Shown piece by piece: positions 28,138 to 36,482 of a DNA stretch of 64,000 nucleotides. The notes under the pieces were generated by a model, which was not told the origin of the DNA, did not search any database, and saw nothing but the letters and a program-made list of their open reading frames with translations. Within the stretch, counting starts at the first letter, position 1. The number at the start of each line of letters is the position of its first letter. Position numbers and translations under genes: made by a program. Source of the DNA: Xanthobacteraceae bacterium (GTDB lineage Bacteria; Pseudomonadota; Alphaproteobacteria; Rhizobiales; Xanthobacteraceae); NCBI GenBank assembly GCA_022844485.1, contig JALHLQ010000010.1, forward strand, positions 1 to 64,000, read 5' to 3'.

Positions 28138-28275
28138 CCCCGGATTTCGCTTCGCTCAATCCGGGCTACGGGGTCCGTGACTAAACTGCGCATCTGTAGC
28201 CCGGGTTGAGCGCAGCGAAACCCGGGAGGCGCATCCCGGCAAAACCCGGATTTCGCTTCGCTCAATCCGGGCTAC
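28138..28275. repeat. REP half-site and full unit, right of the RAYT gene
   Basis: 28138-28169 is the right half (CCCCGGATTTCGCTTCGCTC..GGGCTAC) matching the left half at 27556-27586 in inverted orientation. A 26-bp spacer containing TGCGCATCT then leads to a full unit at 28196-28275, so the array continues in phase on both sides of the transposase gene. The last repeat ends 21 bp before the stop codon of the flavoprotein gene at 28297. Confidence 0.9.
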
Positions 28276-28296
28276 GCGTCCGACAACACCCACTGC

Positions 28297-29922
28297 TCAA
28301 ATCGCTTCCGGGATCATCTTGATGGCGCCGCAGGGGCATTCCTGCTCGCACATGCCGCAGCCCTTGCAATAATCGTAGTTGAACGCGAAACGCAAACCCG
28401 CGCCGAGCTTGATGACGGCGTTGTCCGGGCAGACGCCGTAGCAATTGTCGCATTCGAAGCAGTTGCCGCAGGAGAGGCAGCGGCGCGCTTCGTAGAGCGC
28501 GTTCGTCTCGTCGAGACCTTGCGTCACCTCCTCGAAGGTGGAGCGGCGGCGCGCGATGTCGAGCAGCGGGCGGACCGTTGCCGGCGCGTCGGCATAATAC
28601 CAAGTGTTGAGCTTGTCGAAGCTCGCGATCTCGTGCTTCTCCGGCGGCTCGTAAGCCTGCCCGCGCAGCCATCCGTCGATGTGGCGCGCGGCCTTCTTGC
28701 CGTGCCCGACCGCGACCGTGACCGTGCGTTCGGAGGGCACCATGTCGCCTCCCGCGAAGATGCCGGGATGGCCGGTCATCATGTTCGCGCCGACCTGAAC
28801 CACCCCGTCCTTGATCTCGAGGCCGGGTACGCCCTCGAGCAGCGACAGATCGACGTCCTGCCCGAGCGCGAGCACGAGCGAGTCCGCCTCCAGCGTCTCG
28901 AATTCGCCGGTCGGTTGCGGAAAGCCTTTCTCGTCGAGCGCCATTTTCTCGACGGTCAGCGTGCCTTCGTCCATGCGTTTGATGGTCGAGAGCCATTTCA
29001 TCATCACGCCTTCTTCGAGCGCTTCCTCGACCTCGAAATCATGCGCGGGCATCCTCTCGCGTGTGCGGCGATAGACGATGATGGCCTCGGTCGCGCCGAG
29101 CCGCTTCGCCGTGCGTGCCACGTCGAGCGCGGTATTGCCGCCGCCATAGACCACCACGCGGCGGCCGAGCAGCGGCTTGTCCTCGCCCTCCATCGAGCGC
29201 AGCACCTGCACCGCATCGAGGATTTTTGCCGCCTCGCCGGCCGGGATGTAGGCGCGCTTGGCGATATGCGCGCCGACGGCGAGGAACGCCGCGTCGAAAC
29301 GCCCTGCCTTCATTGCCTCGTCGATCTTGTCGACCTTGGCGTCGAGCTTGAGCGTGATGCCGAGATCGAGGATGCGCCGCACTTCGGCATCGAGCACCTC
29401 GCGCGGCAGGCGATACTTCGGAATTCCGAAGCGCATCATGCCGCCGGCCATGGGCCCGGCTTCGTGGATCTCGACCGCGTGGCCCATCCGGCGGAGATGA
29501 TAGGCCGCCGATAGGCCGGAAGGACCCGCGCCGACCACCAGCACGCGCTTGCCGCTTTCGGAGGGCGGCGGCGCGAATGCCCAGCCGCGCCTGATCGCCT
29601 CGTCGCCGAGGAACCGTTCGACGGAATTGATGCCGACCGCCTCGTCGATCATCGCGCGATTGCAGGCCGTCTCGCAGGGATGGTAGCAGACGCGCCCCAT
29701 GATGGCGGGCAGGGGATTGTCGGCGGTGAGCTGGCGCCACGCCGACTCGTAGTCGCCGGACTCCGCATGCGAGAGCCAGGCCTGAATATTCTCGCCCGCC
29801 GGACAGGCGTGATTGCAGGGCGGCAGCCGATCCACATAGACGGGCTTCGAGCTCCGCCAGGAGCCGGTGAGATTCGCGAGGCTCGTGCCGACATCGAGCG
29901 TGATGGCGAAGGGGTGCTCCAT
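28297..29922 (-). CDS. GltD-like NAD(P)-binding flavoprotein with C-terminal 2x[4Fe-4S] ferredoxin domain
   Basis: A 541-residue protein. Residues 30-95 form the GltD-type N-terminal Fe-S domain (Cys36, Cys40, Cys79, Cys83, Cys87); FAD motif GAGPSG at 131-136; a second dinucleotide motif YGGGNTALD follows; the last 60 residues carry two ferredoxin clusters (CLSCGNCFECDNCYGVCP and CKGCGMCEQECPCG) resembling the PorD subunit. It is fourth in the por operon (its ATG overlaps the porB stop as TGATG), so it likely passes electrons between ferredoxin and NAD(P)H for the 2-oxoacid oxidoreductase. Similar GltD/PorD fusions exist; the direction of flow is inferred. Confidence 0.88.
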   Translation of the reverse strand: MEHPFAITLDVGTSLANLTGSWRSSKPVYVDRLPPCNHACPAGENIQAWLSHAESGDYESAWRQLTADNPLPAIMGRVCYHPCETACNRAMIDEAVGINSVERFLGDEAIRRGWAFAPPPSESGKRVLVVGAGPSGLSAAYHLRRMGHAVEIHEAGPMAGGMMRFGIPKYRLPREVLDAEVRRILDLGITLKLDAKVDKIDEAMKAGRFDAAFLAVGAHIAKRAYIPAGEAAKILDAVQVLRSMEGEDKPLLGRRVVVYGGGNTALDVARTAKRLGATEAIIVYRRTRERMPAHDFEVEEALEEGVMMKWLSTIKRMDEGTLTVEKMALDEKGFPQPTGEFETLEADSLVLALGQDVDLSLLEGVPGLEIKDGVVQVGANMMTGHPGIFAGGDMVPSERTVTVAVGHGKKAARHIDGWLRGQAYEPPEKHEIASFDKLNTWYYADAPATVRPLLDIARRRSTFEEVTQGLDETNALYEARRCLSCGNCFECDNCYGVCPDNAVIKLGAGLRFAFNYDYCKGCGMCEQECPCGAIKMIPEAI

Positions 29923-30950
29923 CAAACCTCTTCCTTCTCCGGCGCGAGGCGGAATTCCGCCACGTTGCGGTCGGCCATCGCCTGCAGCGCGGCGATGCGC
30001 GCGGGTCCGCTGTCGCTGGTGAAGAGATGCGCGAACCGCTTTTGCGGCTTCAGATACTCGATGACCGGCACCTTGTTTCGGATCTTGCGGCTCGAGGTCA
30101 GGACGCCGTGTTCGGCTTCGAACACCGGGAAAAGACCGGACTCCACCGCAAGGCGCGCCAGCCGGATGGTGTCGTGGGAGGCGGAGCCCCAGCCGAGCGG
30201 GCACGGCACGTGGATGTGGATGTAGCGCGCGCCGTGCAGGCCCATCGCCTTCGTCACCTTGCGCTCGAGGTCGTGCAGATCGGCGACGGTGGCGGTTGCG
30301 ACGTAAGGGATGCCATGCGCAATCGCGATCTTCGGCACGCTTTTTCCCTTGCCGAACTCCGCGCCCGGTTCGCTCCCGAGCGCCGGCGTGGTCGCGGTGC
30401 GCGCAGTCGGCGGCGTGGCGGACGACCGCTGCACGCCGGTGTTCATGTAGGCCTCGTTGTCGTAGCAGATATAGAGCACGTCATCGTTGCGCTCGAACAT
30501 GCCGGACAGACATCCGAGTCCGATATCCGTCGTGCCGCCGTCGCCCCCTTGCGCAATCGTGCGCACCGCGTGCCGCCCCTTCACCCGCATGGCGGCGGCG
30601 ACGCCGGTCGCAACCGCCGCGGCGTTGCCGAACAGCGAATGGATCCACGGCACCTGCCAGGAGGTCTCGGGATAAGGCGTCGTGAACACTTCGAGGCAGC
30701 CGGTCGCATTCACCGCAATGAGATTGCCGCCGCTGGCGCGCATGGCCGCATCGACCGCGTAGCGCGCGCCCAGCGCCTCGCCGCAGCCCTGGCAGGCGCG
30801 GTGGCCGCAGGTCAGCGCGTTCGACCGGTCGATCGACGCCTGGACGGAACGTTCGGATTCCGACACCAGCCGATTGCCGACCGTGAATGTCCCCTTCTGG
30901 TAGAAGCGGAGCTTCTGCGTTGCGTCGGGAGCGTGGGTCTTGTCGTCCAT
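29922..30950 (-). CDS. porB: 2-oxoacid:ferredoxin oxidoreductase beta subunit
   Basis: TPP-binding subunit of 342 residues. Fe-S ligands start with Cys53 and Cys56 (CQGCG); the TPP motif GDGGTTDIG is at 136-144, followed by YDNEAYMNTG at 163-172, which is characteristic of pyruvate/2-oxoacid:ferredoxin oxidoreductases. ATG at 30950 has a GAGG site; the open frame to 30971 overlaps porA. These oxygen-sensitive enzymes decarboxylate pyruvate or other 2-oxoacids to acyl-CoA and reduced ferredoxin, or run in reverse. The substrate is not certain; PorB-like features favour pyruvate. Confidence 0.88.
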   Translation of the reverse strand: MDDKTHAPDATQKLRFYQKGTFTVGNRLVSESERSVQASIDRSNALTCGHRACQGCGEALGARYAVDAAMRASGGNLIAVNATGCLEVFTTPYPETSWQVPWIHSLFGNAAAVATGVAAAMRVKGRHAVRTIAQGGDGGTTDIGLGCLSGMFERNDDVLYICYDNEAYMNTGVQRSSATPPTARTATTPALGSEPGAEFGKGKSVPKIAIAHGIPYVATATVADLHDLERKVTKAMGLHGARYIHIHVPCPLGWGSASHDTIRLARLAVESGLFPVFEAEHGVLTSSRKIRNKVPVIEYLKPQKRFAHLFTSDSGPARIAALQAMADRNVAEFRLAPEKEEV

Positions 30951-30957
30951 GGCTGCC

Positions 30958-32220
30958 TCACCCGCCCGCATGGTGCTGGGCTTCGCTCAAGCGCCGCAGA
31001 ATGTTTTCCGCGGTCGGGCCCGACCGGCGGACTTTTCGCACGTGATGGATTTCCTTCGCCACAATGGCCTCGTTGAGATCCAGGAAATGCGTTCCGTCCC
31101 ACGGCTGCACGAGCGCGCGGCGGAAGCAGGCCTGCAGCGAGGCCCGGGTGATCGCGCGCCCTCCAAGCCCGGCGACAGCGGAATGCACGTGCGGCGCACT
31201 CGGCACGTTGCGCAGGGCATGATCGACATGGTTGGCGAGCTGTCCGCCCATCCCGACCGCAAAGCTCTTCTCCACGACGACCACGTGCTTGGCGTCGGCA
31301 AGCGCGAGTTGGAGTTGCTTGACCGGGAACGGCCGGAAGGCGACCAGCGTCACCAGACCGATCGGCACGCCCTCCGCGCGCATCTCGTCGACGACATCCT
31401 TGATGGTGCCGTTCACCGAGCCCATCGCGACCACAATCAATTCCGCGTCCTCCGTGCGGTACTCACGCAGGAGACCACCTGACTCCCGTCCGAACCTCGC
31501 CTTGAACTCGGCGGCGAATTCAGGAAGCAGCCGCAGCGCGATGTTCTGCTTGTAGTGCTGGAGGAAGCGCACTTCGGTGAAGGCGTCGGGCCCAACCATC
31601 GCCCCAATCGAGATCGGGTCTTTTGGGTCGAGCACCTGCACTGGCTCGAACGGCGGCAGGAAGGCGTCGACATCCTCCTGCGAGGGAATATCGATGCGCT
31701 CGACTGCATGGGTGAGAATGAATCCGTCGACGCAGACCATGACGGGCATCGACAGCTCTTCGGCGAGCCGGAAGGCCTGAATATGCAGGTCGACCGCTTC
31801 CTGGTTGGTCTCGGCGAACAGCTGCATCCATCCGGCATCGGCCATCGACATCGCATCCGAATGGTCGTTCCAGATGTTGATGGGGGCGCCGATCGCGCGG
31901 TTGCCGAGCGTCATGACGATCGGAAGCCCGAGCCCCGCCGCGTTGTAGACGGCCTCGGCCATGAACAGGAGACCCTGGCTCGCCGTAGCCGTATAGGCGC
32001 GGGCGCCCGCCGCGGAGGCGCCAATGGCGACCGAGAGCGCGGCGAACTCGGACTCGACATTGATGAACTCGCAGTTCTCCAGCTCGCCCGCGCGCACCAT
32101 TTCGCCAAGACCTTCGACAATGTGCGTCTGCGGGGTGATCGGATAGGCGCAGATGACCTCGGGGCGGCACAGGCCGATCGCTTCCGCCATGGCCCGCGAG
32201 CCCTCGATCTGCTTCAGCAT
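30958..32220 (-). CDS. porA: 2-oxoacid:ferredoxin oxidoreductase alpha subunit
   Basis: A 420-residue alpha subunit with the N-terminal PYR domain (AYPITPQTHIVEGL near residues 25-38), ESEFAALSVAIGASAAGAR, and a C-terminal transketolase-like domain II (about 260-380). It matches PorA of four-subunit archaeal-type pyruvate synthases. 7 bp separate it from porB and 21 bp from porG, so porG-porA-porB and the flavoprotein form one operon on the minus strand. Confidence 0.9.
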   Translation of the reverse strand: MLKQIEGSRAMAEAIGLCRPEVICAYPITPQTHIVEGLGEMVRAGELENCEFINVESEFAALSVAIGASAAGARAYTATASQGLLFMAEAVYNAAGLGLPIVMTLGNRAIGAPINIWNDHSDAMSMADAGWMQLFAETNQEAVDLHIQAFRLAEELSMPVMVCVDGFILTHAVERIDIPSQEDVDAFLPPFEPVQVLDPKDPISIGAMVGPDAFTEVRFLQHYKQNIALRLLPEFAAEFKARFGRESGGLLREYRTEDAELIVVAMGSVNGTIKDVVDEMRAEGVPIGLVTLVAFRPFPVKQLQLALADAKHVVVVEKSFAVGMGGQLANHVDHALRNVPSAPHVHSAVAGLGGRAITRASLQACFRRALVQPWDGTHFLDLNEAIVAKEIHHVRKVRRSGPTAENILRRLSEAQHHAGG

Positions 32221-32241
32221 CGACGTGACTCCATCAGGTCC

Positions 32242-32814
32242 TCAGGCCGCCTTCAACGTGCGCGCGATCTCGTCATGGGCCGCTGTCGCCGCCAGAACAT
32301 TGGCTTCGCCGGTCTTGCCCGGAAACGCCTCACGAATCGCTCTGGCGACGGATTCGAGCTCGACGAGGCCGGTGAGTGCGGCGAAGGCGCCGAGAAGGGC
32401 GGCGTTCGGCACCGGTCGCCCGACGTGACGCAGCGCCAACTCCGAGGCCGGCACCGTTCGCGCGTGGCCGGCCGGCAATTTGGCCACTACAGGCGCGATA
32501 TGCAGATCGTCGAAGCTCTTGTTGGTGTTGACCAACAGATATCCCGTGCTTTTCAGCCCCTGGAAAACGTCGATAGCCTTGAACAGAGTCGGATCCTGGA
32601 CGATCAGCGCGTCGGGTTCGAGGATCGGCTCGCGCAGGCGGATTTCCTTGGCATCGATCCGGCAGAACGAGACCACCGGCGCCCCCATCCGCTCCGAACC
32701 GAAGCTCGGGAACGCTTGCGCATGCTTGCCTTCCAAGAAGGCCGCAACCGAGAGCAGTTCGGCCGCGGTGACAACGCCCTGACCTCCGCGCCCATGTATG
32801 CGGACCTGGAACAT
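32242..32814 (-). CDS. porG: 2-oxoacid:ferredoxin oxidoreductase gamma subunit
   Basis: A 190-residue gamma subunit beginning VRIHGRGGQGVVTAAELL, the conserved start of PorG/KorC, with SFGSERMGAPVVSF a little later. It helps bind CoA and pack the alpha-beta catalytic core. ATG at 32814 has a GGGAGA site; a longer frame to 32856 has none. First gene of the operon, 72 bp downstream of an FNR/FixK-type box. Confidence 0.9.
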   Translation of the reverse strand: MFQVRIHGRGGQGVVTAAELLSVAAFLEGKHAQAFPSFGSERMGAPVVSFCRIDAKEIRLREPILEPDALIVQDPTLFKAIDVFQGLKSTGYLLVNTNKSFDDLHIAPVVAKLPAGHARTVPASELALRHVGRPVPNAALLGAFAALTGLVELESVARAIREAFPGKTGEANVLAATAAHDEIARTLKAA

Positions 32815-32886
32815 TGATTCTCCCGGGCAACCCGGCCGGCGTTTGGCCGGACACAATTAAACGTAGCGCCGCGATTTCACTGCTGT

Positions 32887-32900
32887 TTGAGGTGCATCAA
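32887..32900 (-). promoter_or_regulatory. FNR/FixK-type box upstream of porG
   Basis: Read on the plus strand the sequence is TTGAG-GTGC-ATCAA, one mismatch from the consensus TTGAT-N4-ATCAA. On the minus strand a TTTAAT hexamer at 32861-32856 would be the -10 element, placing the box near -41 to -45, the standard position for class II activation of porG. The box is also 158 bp upstream of the divergent gene at 33059. Confidence 0.55.
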
Positions 32901-33058
32901 AGGAGAACTACGGACTGAATCCCCAGGATTTCCCCCATCTGCGGCGCAGACATCATGCTTGGCCTTGCTCGCCCCGATTTCCCTGTCCAGAGTAGGAGGC
33001 GGAAGAGGGTTCCTCACGGCATGCGCAAATCCGGAACAACTGCGAGATCGCGCCACCC

Positions 33059-34483
33059 ATGGTGAGTCCCGCTCGCGCACTCTCCCGGCATTTCACGCTC
33101 GCCCATGCGGACCGGCTCTTCCCGGTCGACCTGCCCACCCGCACGATCGCCCGCCGGCTCTACGATGCGGTGCGGGACCTTCCGCTCGTCTCCCCTCTCT
33201 CCTTCGTGCCCGCGCGGTTGCTGGCGCAGAATGCCCCGCTTCCGGGGCCGCATCATCTTTTCGTCCAGTCCGACCCGGAGATCGTCGGCACCCTTGTCCG
33301 CCATGGGGTGGCGCTTGAGGAGATCGGCATCAAGCGCCGCGAAGGCGATCGCGTGGAAACCGATGCGCGGGAGATCTGGCATCGCTTCGCGGAGAATTAC
33401 CGCCTGTTTCGCGGCACGCCGGTTCGATTGCGGCTTGATTACATCTTCTCGGTTCTGTTCGGGATCAACGAGCATCTCACTCCCAAGAACGCCGATGCGG
33501 TCTATGACCGGATCGGCCATTCTCTCACCACCGCGGCTTTCCTCCCCCGGAATCTCGTTGAACAGTGCAAGATCGAGGCGATCGGCACGTTTGCAGGCCC
33601 GCTGGATGACCTGTCCCACCACGACGCGCTCAGAAAGTCAGGATGGCGGCGCCGCGTCGCGCCGATCTATTGCCCCGACGAACTCACCGACCCCGATCAC
33701 GAACACTTCCTGGCGAATCTCCGGCGCCTTGGAGAAAAGGCCTCCTGCAATACGCGAAGCTGGCCGGATTACCTCGATGCTCACCGGCAGATGCGTGCGC
33801 TATTCAAGTCCCTGGGCGGGACGGCGACGTTCCATGCGCCGCGGAATTTGCGCACGGCCAGCCTGCCGCAAGCCGACGCGGAGCGGCTGTACCTCAAGGT
33901 CGTAACCGCGCAGGCCAAGCCATCGGAAATCGACCTTTTTCGCGGACAGATGCTCACCGAGATGGCCCGCATGAGCCTCGACGATGGGCTCACGGTACAA
34001 ATTTGGCCCGGGCAGCTGCGACGCGGCGTCTTGAACCGGGACACCGGGGTGCCCGATGCCGGCGGCGGGAGCGCCGACCATTTGCGCGGACTCTTGCCCC
34101 TGCTCCAGAAGTTCGGTCGGGAACCGAAGCTCACCTTGGTCGCCTTCCTGCTCGACGAGTCGCAGGGCTCCTACGATCTCAACCAGGCTGCGATCGAATT
34201 TCCGGCCCTGCGGCTCGCGCCCGCCGCGCGCCTCGCCGCGTCGCCTCGTGGCTTGCACCGCTTCCGCGAGCTGACGGCCGAATGGGGCGGGTTCTACAAC
34301 AGTGTCGGCACGGCAATCGATCAGGATCTGTTATCGATTCCCGCGCGGCACGACATGACCCGCCGCATCGACTGCGCCTACCTTGCGGAGCTGGTCATCA
34401 CCCATCAGCTCGATGAGAAAGATGCGCATGAGGTCGCGCAGGAACTGGCCTACGGGCTTGTGAAGCGGGCCTATCGCCTGTAA
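33059..34483 (+). CDS. Uronate isomerase homologue lacking the usual active-site residues
   Basis: A 474-residue protein that follows the UxaC (glucuronate/galacturonate isomerase) family over its length: FGINEHLTPKNADAVYDRI, the DSLEHH-like segment PLDDLSHH, LLPLLQKFG and SIPARHDMTRRIDC. Key positions have changed: the metal HCH motif after the first strand reads LPLVSPLSFV (41-50), the TDDP motif reads TFAGP (177-181) and the H-x-G-x-LR motif reads WPGQLR (316-321). Metal-dependent isomerisation therefore seems unlikely. The frame is intact, so it may have a new role. No uronate-pathway genes are nearby. ATG at 33059 has only a weak ribosome site. Confidence 0.75.
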   Translation: MVSPARALSRHFTLAHADRLFPVDLPTRTIARRLYDAVRDLPLVSPLSFVPARLLAQNAPLPGPHHLFVQSDPEIVGTLVRHGVALEEIGIKRREGDRVETDAREIWHRFAENYRLFRGTPVRLRLDYIFSVLFGINEHLTPKNADAVYDRIGHSLTTAAFLPRNLVEQCKIEAIGTFAGPLDDLSHHDALRKSGWRRRVAPIYCPDELTDPDHEHFLANLRRLGEKASCNTRSWPDYLDAHRQMRALFKSLGGTATFHAPRNLRTASLPQADAERLYLKVVTAQAKPSEIDLFRGQMLTEMARMSLDDGLTVQIWPGQLRRGVLNRDTGVPDAGGGSADHLRGLLPLLQKFGREPKLTLVAFLLDESQGSYDLNQAAIEFPALRLAPAARLAASPRGLHRFRELTAEWGGFYNSVGTAIDQDLLSIPARHDMTRRIDCAYLAELVITHQLDEKDAHEVAQELAYGLVKRAYRL

Positions 34484-34647
34484 CCCGCTCCTGTCGCGAA
34501 ACCAGGGGCTGGATGTCCCGGATCTTTGCTGCGCTCGATCTGGGCCACGAGTCTTGCGTGATCGGGCGCGCCGTGAGAACAAAGGGCGCACCAAAGGGCA
34601 CACCATTTGTCGGAACGCTGGAAGCCGCGTGTCGGAAAATGGCGTTT

Positions 34648-34724
34648 GGCCCCGTAGCTCAGTGGATTAGAGCAGCAGCCTTCTAAGCTGTTGGTCGGAG
34701 GTTCGAGTCCTCCCGGGGTCACCA
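34648..34724 (+). tRNA. tRNA-Arg (TCT)
   Basis: Complete 77-nt cloverleaf: acceptor stem GGCCCCG/CGGGGTC (one G-U pair), anticodon loop CTTCTAA giving TCT, T-loop GTTCGAGTC, encoded CCA. No integrase lies beside it. Confidence 0.96.
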
Positions 34725-34742
34725 TCGATTGGGAGCGAGGAG

Positions 34743-35972
34743 ATGCGCCGGATCACGGCTATAGCCGCCTTCCTGCTGTGGCCGCAGGTCATCCTTGCGG
34801 AGACCGCGTCCCCTCCCCCGCAGGAGCAGCAGCTCGACCGCCCGGCCATGCGCTTCGAATGGGTGCGTGAAGGCCCGCCCGAACGATGCCGCGACAAGTG
34901 CCGCGAATGGATTTCGGCAACCGGCCGAATCGTCCCCACGACGCCGACGGATTTCGAATCGTTTGCGGCGGCGCGCAGCGTCCGCGGCGCGACGATCGTG
35001 CTCGATTCCGGCGGCGGCGCGGTCGTGCCGGGCCTCGCCCTCGGCCGCGCCTTTCGCAAAGCCGGGGTTTCGACGGTCGTCGGCCGGACGATCCGCGAGG
35101 GCGGCAACGTCTCGCTCTCGTCGCGCGCCAGCTGCAATTCGATGTGCGTGTTCTTGCTGCTCGGCGGGGTCAAGCGGCACGTGCCGGAGGAGGCGCGCGT
35201 TCTCGTCCACCAGATCTGGCCCGCAAGCAAGCGCGAGGATGCAACCGCGACGACCTACACGGCGACACAGATGCTGCTCACGCAGCGCACGCTCGGGCAG
35301 GTCGCGCGCTACACGGTGGACATGGGAGGCGATGTCGAACTGTTCGAGATCGCCACCCGGACTCCCCCGTGGGAGAATCTGCGTCCGCTGACCCGCGACG
35401 AGCTTCGCCGTCTTGGCGTCCACAATGCGGACACCGTTTTCGATGCCCAGGCGCGCGCCGGCGGCCCGCCGCCTCCCCCGACCGCTCCGATCGTGGCGCC
35501 CCGTGCCGCACCGACAGACCAGCCGGTCGCGCTCGGCTGGTCCGTCGTCAACCGCAGCGGGCAGTCTGCGCTGGCCCGCCAGCACGTGCTGACCATCGAG
35601 GGCTTGCAGATCGGAGCCTTCGAGATTTCGTTCGAGTGCGGCGAACGGCCCGGAGTCTACCAGGTGCGCTATGTCGAGCATCGGTCCGCTTCATCGGAGC
35701 CCGAGGCGGATCGGCTGGATGCCGTGGGGATTGCCGTGCAACGCGAACGCGCTCTGCTGAAAGTCGAGTCATCGCGCCTGGACGAAGGTGGGAAACGCCT
35801 GGTGTCGGTGGCCCGGGGAACGGTGGCTCAGGCGATGCTGGACGGGTTCTTGGCGCCTGAGCAGACGACTCTCGCCGTCGCGACATCGACGGCGAAGAAA
35901 GCGCGCACGACGACGCGCATCGGGCGCACCGGTTTTGCGGAAGGGCTTGCAAAGTTGTCTTGCAGCCGGTGA
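34743..35972 (+). CDS. ClpP/crotonase-fold periplasmic protein (COG3904-like)
   Basis: A 409-residue exported protein; the signal peptide ends near VILA-ETA (residue 19). Residues about 60-190 resemble the COG3904 ClpP-like fold: ATIVLDSGGGAVVPGLALGRAFRKAG, then SRASCNSMCVFLLLGG, where the Ser between the two cysteines lies in the nucleophile position, and VLVHQIW. The C-terminal half (about 250-409) is Pro-rich and then unrecognised. The function of this family is unknown; a protease-like role is possible. ATG at 34743 has a GAGGAG site. Its start is 18 bp after tRNA-Arg. Confidence 0.75.
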   Translation: MRRITAIAAFLLWPQVILAETASPPPQEQQLDRPAMRFEWVREGPPERCRDKCREWISATGRIVPTTPTDFESFAAARSVRGATIVLDSGGGAVVPGLALGRAFRKAGVSTVVGRTIREGGNVSLSSRASCNSMCVFLLLGGVKRHVPEEARVLVHQIWPASKREDATATTYTATQMLLTQRTLGQVARYTVDMGGDVELFEIATRTPPWENLRPLTRDELRRLGVHNADTVFDAQARAGGPPPPPTAPIVAPRAAPTDQPVALGWSVVNRSGQSALARQHVLTIEGLQIGAFEISFECGERPGVYQVRYVEHRSASSEPEADRLDAVGIAVQRERALLKVESSRLDEGGKRLVSVARGTVAQAMLDGFLAPEQTTLAVATSTAKKARTTTRIGRTGFAEGLAKLSCSR

Positions 35973-36094
35973 TTCCAAACATCGTTCCTTCCCACAACAC
36001 TTTTTATCTGCAATCTTGTGCGCGGCAGGGGCGCGAATCCGCATGGACCCCCCGGGGAGACGTGACGGCTCTGTCGAACTCGCAGGAGACTCGC

Positions 36095-36325
36095 ATGAAA
36101 TACTTACCGTCATCGGACAAGCTTCTTGCCGTAACACTCGCGGCTGTAGGCACGAGTGCGATGGCCGTCCTCATTGCCGGGTTGGCGTTCACCGTCGCTC
36201 CACTGCCCGCGCACGCAAATCCCGCGACCGCGCAGAAAACGGGAGAGCCTTGCGCCAAGTGCCATACGCGGCCGCCGGCGCTCACCGAATACGGGCAGAA
36301 ATACAAGAGCAGCGGCAAGAAGTAG
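36095..36325 (+). CDS. Small exported monohaem c-type cytochrome
   Basis: A 76-residue protein with a signal peptide (hydrophobic residues 10-38, cleavage near AHA-NPA) and one haem motif CAKCH (53-57) followed by TRPPALTEYGQKYK. No distal Met is obvious in the short tail, so it may be a mini-cytochrome or a haem-binding donor. ATG at 36095 has a GGAG site. It opens the cytochrome region and may supply or accept electrons for the larger cytochromes. Confidence 0.75.
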   Translation: MKYLPSSDKLLAVTLAAVGTSAMAVLIAGLAFTVAPLPAHANPATAQKTGEPCAKCHTRPPALTEYGQKYKSSGKK

Positions 36326-36480
36326 GCCGCGCTACACGCTCAGGCCCGTAGCCCGGATGGAGCGAAGGCGACATCCGGGAGCGCTCTACCCGGCTTTCGC
36401 CCTGCTCAAGCCGCGCTACACGCTCAGGCCCGTAGGGGACGCTCTACCCGGCTTTCGCTTTGCTCAAGCCGGGCTACGCG
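36326..36480. repeat. REP-type repeats, about 84-bp period
   Basis: GCCGCGCTACACGCTCAGGCC occurs at about 36326 and again about 83 bp later, each time followed by GTAG. A full REP pair (GTAGCCCGGATGGAGCG.. with inverted CGGCTTTCG..) lies at 36348-36419 and a second inverted half ends GCCGGGCTAC near 36478. It separates two convergent cytochrome genes and may act as a bidirectional transcript barrier. Confidence 0.75.
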
Positions 36481-36482
36481 CT

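Noticed and set aside
27142..28275. Regularly spaced repeats considered as a CRISPR array
   Set aside because: The repeats are 80-bp inverted pairs, the 24-bp spacers are nearly identical to one another, and a RAYT gene is present. This is a REP array and no cas genes are in the window.
34648..34724. tRNA-Arg as a genomic-island attachment site
   Set aside because: No integrase or recombinase gene and no repeated tRNA 3' end was seen near it; neighbours look chromosomal.
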